64,000 nt of DNA from positions 1,302,001-1,366,000 of the forward strand of contig CBDFGO010000003.1 of the NCBI GenBank assembly GCA_965247125.1. Direction: 5' to 3'. A program made the translations under genes and the position numbers. Shown piece after piece: positions 17,244 to 24,861 of this stretch. This stretch comes from CALBJU01 sp965247125. Its GTDB lineage: Bacteria > Bacteroidota > Rhodothermia > Rhodothermales > UBA10348. The first letter of the stretch is position 1, and every line of letters starts with the position of its first letter. Below the pieces are notes generated by a model. It searched no databases. It had not been told where the DNA came from and saw only the letters and a program-made list of their open reading frames with translations.

Positions 17244-18314
17244 TTATGAACGTACTAGCGTAGCTGATACCGATCTAGCTACGGCGGCCATCATCGGAGG
17301 CGGAACGGCGCGGCCGAGTCTTTCCCATTGCTGCGTATACGTTCCCGTTAGGATGAAATCATCCGGAAAGGCGCATATCCGCCTGAGCTCCGCGATCGTA
17401 AACTTTCGGCATTCGAAGGGGTGAACTACGCCGGCGGCGCCGACATTTCCGGCCGTCTGCGTTACCGTCGGACTCGGCTTATTCGGATGCGCCTTAATCA
17501 GACTGAAGTACTTCGTCGACTGCTCTCCGGGCCGCAAGAGCCTCCATTCCGCTCCGATCGCGTAACTCGATATATCGCACTCCGATAGCGAATCTGCGGT
17601 CTGAAAAGCGTGGAGATCGATCGCCTCGTCGAGCGTATAGACGTACGGAAGCGGTTTCGGGAATATCGGGACGCGCTCTAAATCGTTCCGGATCCCGATA
17701 AAGATCACTCGCTTACGCGCCTGAGGTACGCCGAGAAATTGAGCGTCTACTATCTGCGCTCCGACGCGGTAGCCGGCCTTTACTAGAGCGCGGAAGATAT
17801 CCTTAAAGTATCCGACGGCCTTCCCCCTAACGAGTCCGGCGACGTTCTCGGCGACGAACGCCTTCGGCTGCGTTCCCTTTACGAGCCTCGCGAATTCAAA
17901 GAATAGATCGTCGACGCGCTGCGTCGTTTCCGAATACTTCTGTTCTTCCCCCCACCCGGCGCTAGTTCTTCCCGCAGTCGAGAAGGAGGCACACGGCGGA
18001 GAGCCGTCGAGGATATCGAGTTCGCCCGTTGCGAGACCCGTCGCTTCGAAAATATCCTCCGGTTTGATATCTCGGATATCTCTTTCGTCTAGTATCGTAT
18101 CCGGGAAGTTCGCCTTATAAACCTCTCTAGCTGACTCGACGAATTCGTTCGCCCACAGGACGCTACAGCCCGCGAGTTTATAACCTAGCGAACTACCGCC
18201 GCAGCCCGAAAAAGTCGAGATCACCTTCAGGCCGTTAGAAGGTAATTCCGCTATTTCGCCCATCGACGGAACGGAGAATGCCGGCTTATTATTTCGGGCT
18301 ACCGTTCCACTCAT
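17244..18314 (-). CDS. DNA C5-cytosine methyltransferase with altered motif X
   Basis: From the ATG at 18314 the protein has 356 residues with all catalytic motifs: motif I FSGCGGSSLG (35-44), motif IV GSPPCASFS with nucleophile Cys108, motif VI ENV (156-158), motif VIII QARKR (198-202), a short target-recognition region and motif IX. Motif X reads ERLGRAVPP (331-339). The near-invariant Asn of G-N-A/S-V is Arg335 (codon CGC at 17310-17312). In this family that Asn borders the SAM site. The start overlaps the ParB-like gene by 26 bp. It modifies phage or host DNA, probably against restriction; the donor may be unusual given the CmoA-like neighbour. Confidence 0.93.
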   Translation of the reverse strand: MSGTVARNNKPAFSVPSMGEIAELPSNGLKVISTFSGCGGSSLGYKLAGCSVLWANEFVESAREVYKANFPDTILDERDIRDIKPEDIFEATGLATGELDILDGSPPCASFSTAGRTSAGWGEEQKYSETTQRVDDLFFEFARLVKGTQPKAFVAENVAGLVRGKAVGYFKDIFRALVKAGYRVGAQIVDAQFLGVPQARKRVIFIGIRNDLERVPIFPKPLPYVYTLDEAIDLHAFQTADSLSECDISSYAIGAEWRLLRPGEQSTKYFSLIKAHPNKPSPTVTQTAGNVGAAGVVHPFECRKFTIAELRRICAFPDDFILTGTYTQQWERLGRAVPPPMMAAVARSVSATLVRS

Positions 18315-18807
18315 AGGAGCACTTCGGGCATTTATGATCAGTTTCTTCGTCTGCGCCGATCGTTTTGAAGTTATCGGGTGGGACGGGCGCGTCCGGTCCC
18401 TTCGCGGCGTCCCATTGCGCATCGCTGAAGTATCCTTCCGGCCGGTTTTCGTCGCTCATCTGTTCCGGGTCCCAATCGAGGCCGGCCGCCGACGTCTGGT
18501 TATCGACGAGCGCGTAATCCTTCGGGGCCTGATCCGTTTCGACGTCCCAATCGCGGCGCTTTACGACGACCATTTCGTCGCCGGCGACTTCGATCTCGAC
18601 GACCTTTTCGATTCCGAGCGCCGCGGCCGCTTCGAGGGTCGTATTTCCCGCGACGATCACGCCGTTCCTATCCGATACCGTACTTCGCGCTAGGCCAAGT
18701 TCCTGAATAGACTTTTCGACGAGATCGCGGCCGATCGGCGTTCCGCGGTTCGGGTTATTCGGGTCCGGGCGATAGTCGGATATCTTTTTATTTCGGAGTC
18801 GCGCCAT
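18289..18807 (-). CDS. ParB/Srx-fold domain protein with C-terminal zinc ribbon
   Basis: This 172-residue protein opens with the ParB N-terminal pattern (KISDYRPDPNNPN, then LGLARSTVSDRNGVIVAGNTTLEAAAALG, about 8-60). Such domains hydrolyse CTP or ATP, or act as nucleases, and are often fused to or placed beside phage methyltransferases. The C-terminus ends CPKCSYEWNG, half of a zinc ribbon. It overlaps both neighbours (patatin start by one base; methyltransferase by 26 bp). It is probably part of the DNA-modification cluster. Confidence 0.75.
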   Translation of the reverse strand: MARLRNKKISDYRPDPNNPNRGTPIGRDLVEKSIQELGLARSTVSDRNGVIVAGNTTLEAAAALGIEKVVEIEVAGDEMVVVKRRDWDVETDQAPKDYALVDNQTSAAGLDWDPEQMSDENRPEGYFSDAQWDAAKGPDAPVPPDNFKTIGADEETDHKCPKCSYEWNGSPK

Positions 18808-19694
18808 TACGCCTCACTCACCCGATACGATAATTTCGCGTCCGCAATTCGCTGAAATATCCGGTCCGCTCGAAAGTCCCACGCCGAGCCGAGATCACTA
18901 TCGGGCTCGATAATCAGATACGGGTAGCTTTTATATCCGGATACGGCTGATCTCGCTACGATTCGGTTGATCTGGCGGAATCTCCTAACGTCCGAATCGA
19001 ACGCTTCGTCGACGACGATATCGATCGAGCGGAATAGTCTCCGCAGACCTTTCGGTAGCCCGTCCGGATAATCGATCGCGGCCGCGCCGTCGTCGATCTT
19101 CTTCGTTAAAATGATTACGATCAGATCCGGATCGTACTTAAATGCTAGTCTTATCGGAGCGAAGTCGCAGATCGCTCCGTCGGCGAAGTCGCCGCCGAGG
19201 ATTTCGACGGGCTCGGCCATTCCCGGCGCCGCGGCCGAGGCTAAAAGGCCGGCTTCGAAATGATCGCTCGTATCCCTTTCCGTAAACGTTAGGTTTACTC
19301 CCGTTTCGAGGTTCGTCGCCGAAACGGTTACGCGTCGCCCGGAGCGGCGAATCTTTAGGATATCTATTCGCTCGCGGACGAGCTTCCGCAGCGGAGAGAA
19401 GTCCGCTACCGCACCCGTACGAAGAAGGCGCCATAACGAGCGGAAAAGACCGAACCGGCGGTAGACGGAATGATTCCCGTCGATCGCAAGCCAGAATTTC
19501 GCGAGATCATCGGGTCCGACTTGCGCCGCCGCAGCCGCGTTAAGCGCACCGCCGGAAACGCCGACATACGCGATCGGAAGAAGTCCTTCGAGCGCGAGAC
19601 GACCTAGCGCGCCGGCTTGAAAGGCGCATTTCGCGCCACCACCCGAAAAAACGACGACCGGCCTTTGATATTTAGCCAGAGAAGTGAATTCCAT
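18807..19694 (-). CDS. Patatin-like phospholipase
   Basis: This 295-residue lipid acyl hydrolase has the oxyanion-hole loop VVFSGGGAKCAFQAGALG (about 14-31), the nucleophile elbow GVSGG (about 44-48) and the catalytic Asp motif DGAICDF (about 172). It should cleave membrane phospholipids in the cytoplasm. It lies between the repressor and the modification cluster on the same strand. A GTTACAA half-site like that of the repressor operator lies 28 bp upstream of the start. Such genes in prophages can be virulence, defence or lysis functions; none is shown here. Confidence 0.88.
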   Translation of the reverse strand: MEFTSLAKYQRPVVVFSGGGAKCAFQAGALGRLALEGLLPIAYVGVSGGALNAAAAAQVGPDDLAKFWLAIDGNHSVYRRFGLFRSLWRLLRTGAVADFSPLRKLVRERIDILKIRRSGRRVTVSATNLETGVNLTFTERDTSDHFEAGLLASAAAPGMAEPVEILGGDFADGAICDFAPIRLAFKYDPDLIVIILTKKIDDGAAAIDYPDGLPKGLRRLFRSIDIVVDEAFDSDVRRFRQINRIVARSAVSGYKSYPYLIIEPDSDLGSAWDFRADRIFQRIADAKLSYRVSEA

Positions 19695-19766
19695 TTCCTA
19701 CCGCGAGAATGATCGCGACAGGTTACAATTCAACTCTGGTAGTTTCAAGTCCGGCGATTATTCTAC

Positions 19767-20123
19767 CTATTCAGCCGAAATGATAAACGTGACCTCTTCG
19801 TCGGCTCCGATTTCGGTCGAGAGAAGGCGTCGCTCGCCGGCACGGATTTCGATCGACTTCGATTTCCGTTCTCCCTCCTTCGTTTCCTCGCCGAAGACGT
19901 ACCAGTCTATCGAATAACCGGTTAGCCGGGAGAGTACGCCTAAGTCATGCGGCGACGGGTCCGTCCGTTCGTCGGGCTCGGTTTTTAGATATCGGTAAAT
20001 CGACGTAAGCGAATAGCCGATCGCGTCGGCCCATTCTCCGGTTTTGATCTTTCGGTCTCGCGTCTTCGGACGCTCCATCGATAAACGAATTCGCTCAGGC
20101 AGACCGGGGACAAGGTGATCCAT
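19767..20123 (-). CDS. Phage repressor (helix-turn-helix, C1/Cro type)
   Basis: This 118-residue protein has a helix-turn-helix at about 24-66 (KIKTGEWADAIGYSLTSIYRYLKTE...). It continues GVLSRLTGYSIDWYVFGEE, the hydrophobic helix-Y-x-FGE ending common to XRE-type regulators of this size. It reads leftward from a divergent region bearing a palindromic operator, with replication genes reading rightward. That layout is the lysogeny switch of a temperate phage. There is no peptidase domain for self-cleavage, so induction would need another factor. Confidence 0.82.
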   Translation of the reverse strand: MDHLVPGLPERIRLSMERPKTRDRKIKTGEWADAIGYSLTSIYRYLKTEPDERTDPSPHDLGVLSRLTGYSIDWYVFGEETKEGERKSKSIEIRAGERRLLSTEIGADEEVTFIISAE

Positions 20124-20139
20124 TTCCTTTCAGATTTTG

Positions 20140-20181
20140 GTTACAAGTGCTGTTAACTGTTGTAACGCAAGGGTTTATACC
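20140..20181 (+). promoter_or_regulatory. Operator and rightward early promoter
   Basis: GTTACAA (20140-20146) and TTGTAAC (20160-20166) form a perfect 7-bp inverted repeat centred on GTTAAC. TTAACT (20153-20158) and TATACC (20176-20181) are 17 bp apart and could be the -35 and -10 of the rightward promoter. In that case the repressor would cover the -35 box. The leftward repressor gene starts 16 bp away at 20123. Confidence 0.55.
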
Positions 20182-20648
20182 CCGTCCGCCGTCAATATAG
20201 CTTGGCGTCAGGGCCTATGTACAGAAGGAACAGCGCCTTACGCTTGTTTTGTCTTCAAACCGGTGCTAGGAATTCGGAATCGGGCATAAAAAGGAAATCC
20301 CGGCACCTACGAAAGTACCGGGATCCCTAAACCACGAGGTACGACCTACGAAAGTCGAGCCTCAGTATTAAGATACTCCGGCCCAAGAATTTAGCAAAGC
20401 CGTCGATATCGACCTAAAACGAAGAATTATTCGGCTTCTACAGTAGATTTAACACCGATTAGCGTTTTATTTCTACTCGGTAGGTGACTTTTCTACGTAT
20501 TCCGCCTTTTATTCACACCGCGTCCAGTTAGAAATGACGCTACACGACACTATGATTTGACCGGTCAGGTCAATCTGAAGCGCTCCGGCTTTGTCTCCGT
20601 TATCTAACTGGCGGAAGCACCGGAGCGTTTCTTATTTAACAACCTTCG
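20182..20648 (+). promoter_or_regulatory. Long structured leader of the early operon, no protein gene
   Basis: I see no convincing coding frame here. Two hairpins share the loop sequence ACCTACGAAAGT: ATCCCGG/CCGGGAT (20297-20324) and CGAC/GTCG (20342-20357). Between them is TAAACCACGA. A palindrome TGACCGGTCA lies near 20568. Just before the first gene CGCTCCGG (20581-20588) pairs with CCGGAGCG, followed by TTTCTT, like a terminator. This could be an attenuator or antitermination leader. Confidence 0.5.
20328..20337 (+). promoter_or_regulatory. Phage leader element TAAACCACGA (one of about twelve)
   Basis: Copies of (T)AAACCACGA lie shortly before starts at 21653-21662 (gene 21668), 23028-23036 (23044), 23840-23848 (23870), 24834-24843 (24862), 26030-26038 (26044), 28639-28647 (28654), 30013-30022 (30040), 53875-53884 (53893) and 55531-55540 (55543). 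On the minus strand they are at 8517-8526 (8510) and 9326-9335 (9311). Several are followed by CTACGAA. This copy has no gene directly after it. Late structural genes lack the element. Confidence 0.65.
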
Positions 20649-20969
20649 ATGGAAGTACGCTCCGTAGCCGAATCCTACGAATCCCAAGTAACTAGCCGCT
20701 CATCTCGGCTATTACCCCTCACGCGATTAGTTCTCCTTTGCCTCGCACGCTATTCGAATTCCTCCGACGATCCCGTTAGGCCCTCTCTTTTCGCCCTCTC
20801 AGACGAAACGGGATTAGCTCTTGAAACGGTTCGGAAGCACCTGAAGATAGCCGAAGCCGCCGGTTGGATTTCTTCCTCTATCGAGAAGGATTCTTACGGC
20901 GATATGGCGCGTCACTACCGGAAGGGGATCCCCGGCCGTTTAGCAGAGCTTTCGCGGGGGGCCGTCTAA
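20649..20969 (+). CDS. Winged-helix protein of the replication module
   Basis: This 106-residue protein contains a winged helix-turn-helix (about 24-85): LTRLVLLCLARYSN, DPVRPSLFALSDETGLALETVRKHLKIAEAAGWI. The pattern is typical of phage replication-initiation proteins, here without the usual second half. Its stop overlaps the next start (TAATG), so the two probably act together. It is the first gene after the early leader. Confidence 0.65.
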   Translation: MEVRSVAESYESQVTSRSSRLLPLTRLVLLCLARYSNSSDDPVRPSLFALSDETGLALETVRKHLKIAEAAGWISSSIEKDSYGDMARHYRKGIPGRLAELSRGAV

Positions 20970-21649
20970 TGTCTGCATTCGTAGTAAGCCTCGTCTTCAA
21001 GTCTCCACGGATTACAAAGCTCGGCGAATTATGCGCGCTTCTAGCGATCGCAGACGAGGCAAACGACGACGGTTTCTCCGTTCAGCAGCGGAAGTATCTA
21101 GCTAAAAAATCGCGCCTAACCGAACGCGCTTTTAGCGGAATTATCGGAAGATTTTTGAAGGGTGAGAATCCGATTCTATCGGTCGTGATTGGTGGCGGGC
21201 GCGGTCGTGTTAGTCAATACCAAATCGACGTCGGAGCGCCGCTTCAGTCCGTAAAAACCGGGAACGAGAAACAGGGAAACTCGACGCAAACAGGGAACGA
21301 CGTTCCCGGTTTAGAAAAAGAGACCTCTTATAATACTCTCTCTTCGAGAGAGAGAACGCGCGCGCCTACGCGCGAGGAAGCACCACCGAAATCGAAACGA
21401 TTTCGTCCCCCCTCCCTCGATGAAGTAAAAGATTTCTTTGAAGAAATAGGCGCTTCTAAGTCTGACGCTAAAAGCTTCTTCTACCACTACGATTCCGTCG
21501 ACTGGACGGTAGGTAAAACGAGCAAAAAAATGTCGCGCTGGAAATCTTCCGCTCGTGGCTGGGTTCTCCGCGAAAAGAAGTTTGGCGACACCGGAGGCCG
21601 TCCGAAAGAACTCACGCGCTCTCGCCCGAAGCCGCTTAATCGAGACTAA
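20969..21649 (+). CDS. Replication initiator / helicase-loader-like protein
   Basis: From the ATG at 20969 it has 226 residues. The N-terminal winged helix (about 10-75) is followed by an Arg/Thr-rich linker. The C-terminal segment DEVKDFFEEIGASKSDAKSFFYHYDSVDW...KMSRWKSSARGWVLR (about 150-205) is the tail found in phage replisome organisers and helicase loaders. The DnaB-like helicase follows, as in other phage replication modules. A longer upstream frame overlapping the previous gene was rejected. Confidence 0.72.
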   Translation: MSAFVVSLVFKSPRITKLGELCALLAIADEANDDGFSVQQRKYLAKKSRLTERAFSGIIGRFLKGENPILSVVIGGGRGRVSQYQIDVGAPLQSVKTGNEKQGNSTQTGNDVPGLEKETSYNTLSSRERTRAPTREEAPPKSKRFRPPSLDEVKDFFEEIGASKSDAKSFFYHYDSVDWTVGKTSKKMSRWKSSARGWVLREKKFGDTGGRPKELTRSRPKPLNRD

Positions 21650-21667
21650 CCCTAAACCACGCAGTTC

Positions 21668-23026
21668 GTGCAATTCGTCGCCCTACAACAAAAATTTACA
21701 GAAAGCTTCGCCGTCGTCGAGCGGGAAGTTCTCAGCGCCGCCCTAATGGACGATATGGCCGCTGCGACGGTCGTCGCGCTTCTTCGCCCGGAAATGTTTT
21801 TCGCTTCTGCCCACGCCGAAATCTTCTCGGAAATAGAACGCCATATTACGGAAGGCCGACGTCCTGACATTGCGACGGTTCAGGGCGCGCTTCCGCATCT
21901 CGGAACCGTGTTTTCGGATATCGTTCTCGCCGCAGGATCGACGGCGAACGCGGAATATCATTCGCGACTCGTTCAGGAAGGGTTTTTCAGGAGAGAGGCG
22001 ATAAACGTCGGTAGGCGGTTAACCGCCGCGTTAATGCAAGGCGAGGACGTCTTCGCCGAAATCGATACCGCGCAGGAAAGCCTATCGAACGTCGCCTTGC
22101 CCTCGAATTCCGAACGACTCCTAAGTGACTACGTCGAAAAGGCGCTCCAAGAATCGGCGCGCTGGCGCAAAGGTGAGCGAACGACCTTCGTCGCTACCGG
22201 TCTTTATTCGCTCGATAGACGTATCGGCGGCTATCCGGTAGGCGTTCTAACGACGGTCGCCTCCCATTCAGGCGGCGGAAAGACGGCCTTTCTCGTCAGT
22301 TCTACGGCGGCCTACGCGCGCCGCCGGCCATTCGTGAAGAACCTCTATCCGCCCGTCGTTTTCTCGGCCGAAATGCCGGCCCTTCAACTCGTTTTCCGAT
22401 TCGCTTCGAACGAAGGTGAACTCGGCCATACCGATTTAATGCTCGGCCGCGGCGACGACGAATCCTTCGATAAGTTCGACGCTTCCGTCCGCAAGCTCGA
22501 AGGTCTTCGCGTCTACGTCGACGATAATCCGAAGCCGACCCTTTCGCGTATTCGCGCGATTATCCGCCGCGTCGTTCTCCGCGAAGGCGGCGTCGGGCCG
22601 ATCTTCGTCGACTACGACGAAAAAGTCCATACCGAAGGAGCGACCGAAGAATTACGCGTCGCGAAGATCGCGGAAGGATTAAACCAGATCGCGAAGGAAT
22701 TCTCGGCCGCCGTAATCGCCCTCTCTCAGTATAGCCGGAAGGCGTCCGTTCCGGGCTGGCCCGACGATTCTTGGCTTCGCTACTCCGGAAAAAAAGAGCA
22801 AGAATCGGGGCTCATACTTCACTGGTACTGGCCTCATTTCTGGGTCCGAAAGGGCTATAAATCCGAAGAATTGAAGGAATACAAAGGCGAAGACAGCGGC
22901 CGAATTATCGCTTCAAAAAATAGATCCGGGCCGACCGGAGACTTCGATATGACCTTCGACGCCGAAAAATCAAGGTTCTACGATCCGGGCGAGCCTTCGG
23001 CCCCGGAACCTGAATTGCCGTTCTAA
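21668..23026 (+). CDS. Replicative DNA helicase, DnaB-like
   Basis: This 452-residue protein has a DnaB N-terminal helical domain (about 15-110, EREVLSAALMDD) and a RecA-like core with P-loop ASHSGGGKTAF (about 198-208) and Walker B IFVDYDEKVH (about 312-321). ALSQYS is the usual sensor motif. It unwinds the fork during phage replication. The start is GTG at 21668, preceded by the phage leader element. The C-terminus ends in a short acidic/proline tail. Confidence 0.9.
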   Translation: MQFVALQQKFTESFAVVEREVLSAALMDDMAAATVVALLRPEMFFASAHAEIFSEIERHITEGRRPDIATVQGALPHLGTVFSDIVLAAGSTANAEYHSRLVQEGFFRREAINVGRRLTAALMQGEDVFAEIDTAQESLSNVALPSNSERLLSDYVEKALQESARWRKGERTTFVATGLYSLDRRIGGYPVGVLTTVASHSGGGKTAFLVSSTAAYARRRPFVKNLYPPVVFSAEMPALQLVFRFASNEGELGHTDLMLGRGDDESFDKFDASVRKLEGLRVYVDDNPKPTLSRIRAIIRRVVLREGGVGPIFVDYDEKVHTEGATEELRVAKIAEGLNQIAKEFSAAVIALSQYSRKASVPGWPDDSWLRYSGKKEQESGLILHWYWPHFWVRKGYKSEELKEYKGEDSGRIIASKNRSGPTGDFDMTFDAEKSRFYDPGEPSAPEPELPF

Positions 23027-23043
23027 CAAACCACGACGAAAAG

Positions 23044-23679
23044 ATGCTTCATTCACGTAAAAACGCACTATTCAGTCTTTCGAGGAACGACCTAAAAGAC
23101 GAATATCGAAGTCTACCGATCGCTCAGATCCAGACCTCCCATTTCAAGGATCCGGACGGCGAGGTAACGCGAACGATCGCGACGTCGCAAATCGTCGTTT
23201 TTATCGACGACGACCGGATGAATAACGTTCTAAAGAACCGCACAGGTTTAACGGGCGTCGTTTCGGACCTATCCGAGATCATGCAGACCGTCTACGGTAC
23301 GACGCCGCTACAGTCGCAACAAGAACGCGCTTTCGTCCGCGCCCTACGCCGCGGCGCCGAAATGACGAGCTACCGCGTAACGGGTCGGTTTATAGAATAC
23401 GGGGACGATAGAATCGGAGCGTCTGCGCTCGGCGCGGTCGCTCTCGGCGCCCACGGCGACCCAATGTCGATAATCGAAAACGGTGCGATCGGCGTCGCGT
23501 CCTTCGTCTTTCGGCGCTTCCGGATTCTCGAATTAGGGTACGCCTACCAAGGGGAAACGAACTCTCTCTACGATCACATTTCAGCGATTAACGATTCCGA
23601 CGAAACGCTTTCCTTCGAGGCGATAGCGCGAATCGTTGAGTCGATTTTCGAGCGTCAGGCCGAACCCGTTCTCGCATGA
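23044..23679 (+). CDS. Unknown phage early protein
   Basis: This 211-residue protein is not recognised. It has RTIATSQIVVFIDDDRMNNVL near the N-terminus and QSQQERAFVRALRRGAEMTSYRVTGRF in the middle. Gly/Ala-rich segments (ASALGAVALGAHG, GAIGVASFVF) may be buried strands or loops. It lies between helicase and recombination genes and has the leader element eight bases before the ATG. Its stop overlaps the next start (ATGA). Confidence 0.6.
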   Translation: MLHSRKNALFSLSRNDLKDEYRSLPIAQIQTSHFKDPDGEVTRTIATSQIVVFIDDDRMNNVLKNRTGLTGVVSDLSEIMQTVYGTTPLQSQQERAFVRALRRGAEMTSYRVTGRFIEYGDDRIGASALGAVALGAHGDPMSIIENGAIGVASFVFRRFRILELGYAYQGETNSLYDHISAINDSDETLSFEAIARIVESIFERQAEPVLA

Positions 23680-23852
23680 TCTACGCGCTCGCCATAGTGT
23701 TTTCCGCAGGCGGAATCGTCGGGCTCTTTTGCGGCTTCTGGGTCGGAAACACACGTCGTGAGCACCGTCATTTCTACATCGTCGGCGATCCGAGAGCGAG
23801 TGAAAACGTGATCGAAGTATCCGGCACCTTCATTATTGAAAACCACGACTAA
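23676..23852 (+). CDS. Small single-pass membrane protein
   Basis: This 58-residue frame starts at an ATG overlapping the previous stop (ATGA). Residues 2-24 (IYALAIVFSAGGIVGLFCGFWVG) form one membrane helix, followed by a charged tail ending IIENHD. The last codons AAC CAC GAC are themselves the leader element of the next gene. I do not know its function. Confidence 0.6.
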   Translation: MIYALAIVFSAGGIVGLFCGFWVGNTRREHRHFYIVGDPRASENVIEVSGTFIIENHD

Positions 23853-23869
23853 ACACTACGAATAAAGCT

Positions 23870-24820
23870 ATGAGACTCATTTCAACAGGAATCCGCGTCG
23901 ACAATCGCGAAGTGTGGAAGGATTATCGAAACGAACGCGTCGGCGGATCTACGGCCGCCGCCGCCTGCGGCTTCGGCGTCCGGAAAACGCGCTTACAGAT
24001 CTACCTCGAAGCGACGGGCGAACTCGAACGCGAAGACATTTCGGATAAGGTAAACGTTCGTCTCGGTGCGAATGCGGAGCAGAATATCGCCAACGAATAC
24101 GAGTATCAAACCGGCCGAAAGGTTCGGCGCGTAAACCAAGTCCTCCGGCATCCCGAACACGACTGGATGATCGCTTCGATCGATCGTCTCGTCGTCGGCG
24201 AAAAACGGGTCGTCGAATGCAAAAACGTCGACGGATCCTACTTCCGATTTCACGACGATTGGGGCGAGCCGGGAACGGATCAGATTCCGAACGACATGCT
24301 CTTCCAATGCCAGCATTATCTCGGAGTAACCGGATATCCGATCTGCGATCTCGCCGTGATCTACGGCGGAAATAACTTCGCGCTATTTCACATCGAGCGC
24401 GACGAAGCCTTTATCGCAAATATGATCCGTCTCGAAGCGGATTATATCGATCATCTCGCTCGGCGCGTTCGTCCGGAGCCCGACTTTAACCATAAGTCCA
24501 CGCTCGAAATCATGCGCCGGCTTTATCCCGGTACAGACGGAACGGTAATCGAACTATCGCCGGAGAACGTCCGGAGTTCGGAATTATTTGGCGCTCTCGC
24601 CGAAGAAAAAGCGACGCTCGCAAAACGTACTCGCGAAATCGAATCGGCGCAAAAAGCGCTTAAATCGCGGATCGAGCACGAAATGAAAGAGGCCGCCGTC
24701 GGCCTTCTTCCCGACGGCCGCGGTTGGACCCGCAAGCCGAAAGACGAAGTCACGAAACCAGTCACTTATATGGCGAAGGTCGACGTCCGACTCGCGAAGA
24801 AGCCAAAGATCGCCGCCTAA
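23870..24820 (+). CDS. YqaJ-family viral recombinase (exonuclease)
   Basis: This 316-residue lambda-exonuclease-type nuclease has the pattern VGGSTAAAACGF (about 25-36), then MIASIDRLV with catalytic Asp (about 100-108) and VVECKN with the E-x-K pair (about 114-119). The tail (about 225-270) is a coiled coil. It degrades one strand of double-stranded ends so that the RecT-like protein encoded next can anneal the product. The two genes form the phage recombination pair. Confidence 0.88.
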   Translation: MRLISTGIRVDNREVWKDYRNERVGGSTAAAACGFGVRKTRLQIYLEATGELEREDISDKVNVRLGANAEQNIANEYEYQTGRKVRRVNQVLRHPEHDWMIASIDRLVVGEKRVVECKNVDGSYFRFHDDWGEPGTDQIPNDMLFQCQHYLGVTGYPICDLAVIYGGNNFALFHIERDEAFIANMIRLEADYIDHLARRVRPEPDFNHKSTLEIMRRLYPGTDGTVIELSPENVRSSELFGALAEEKATLAKRTREIESAQKALKSRIEHEMKEAAVGLLPDGRGWTRKPKDEVTKPVTYMAKVDVRLAKKPKIAA

Positions 24821-24861
24821 TTGACCCGATCCCTAAACCACGACCTACGAACAATAGAGCC

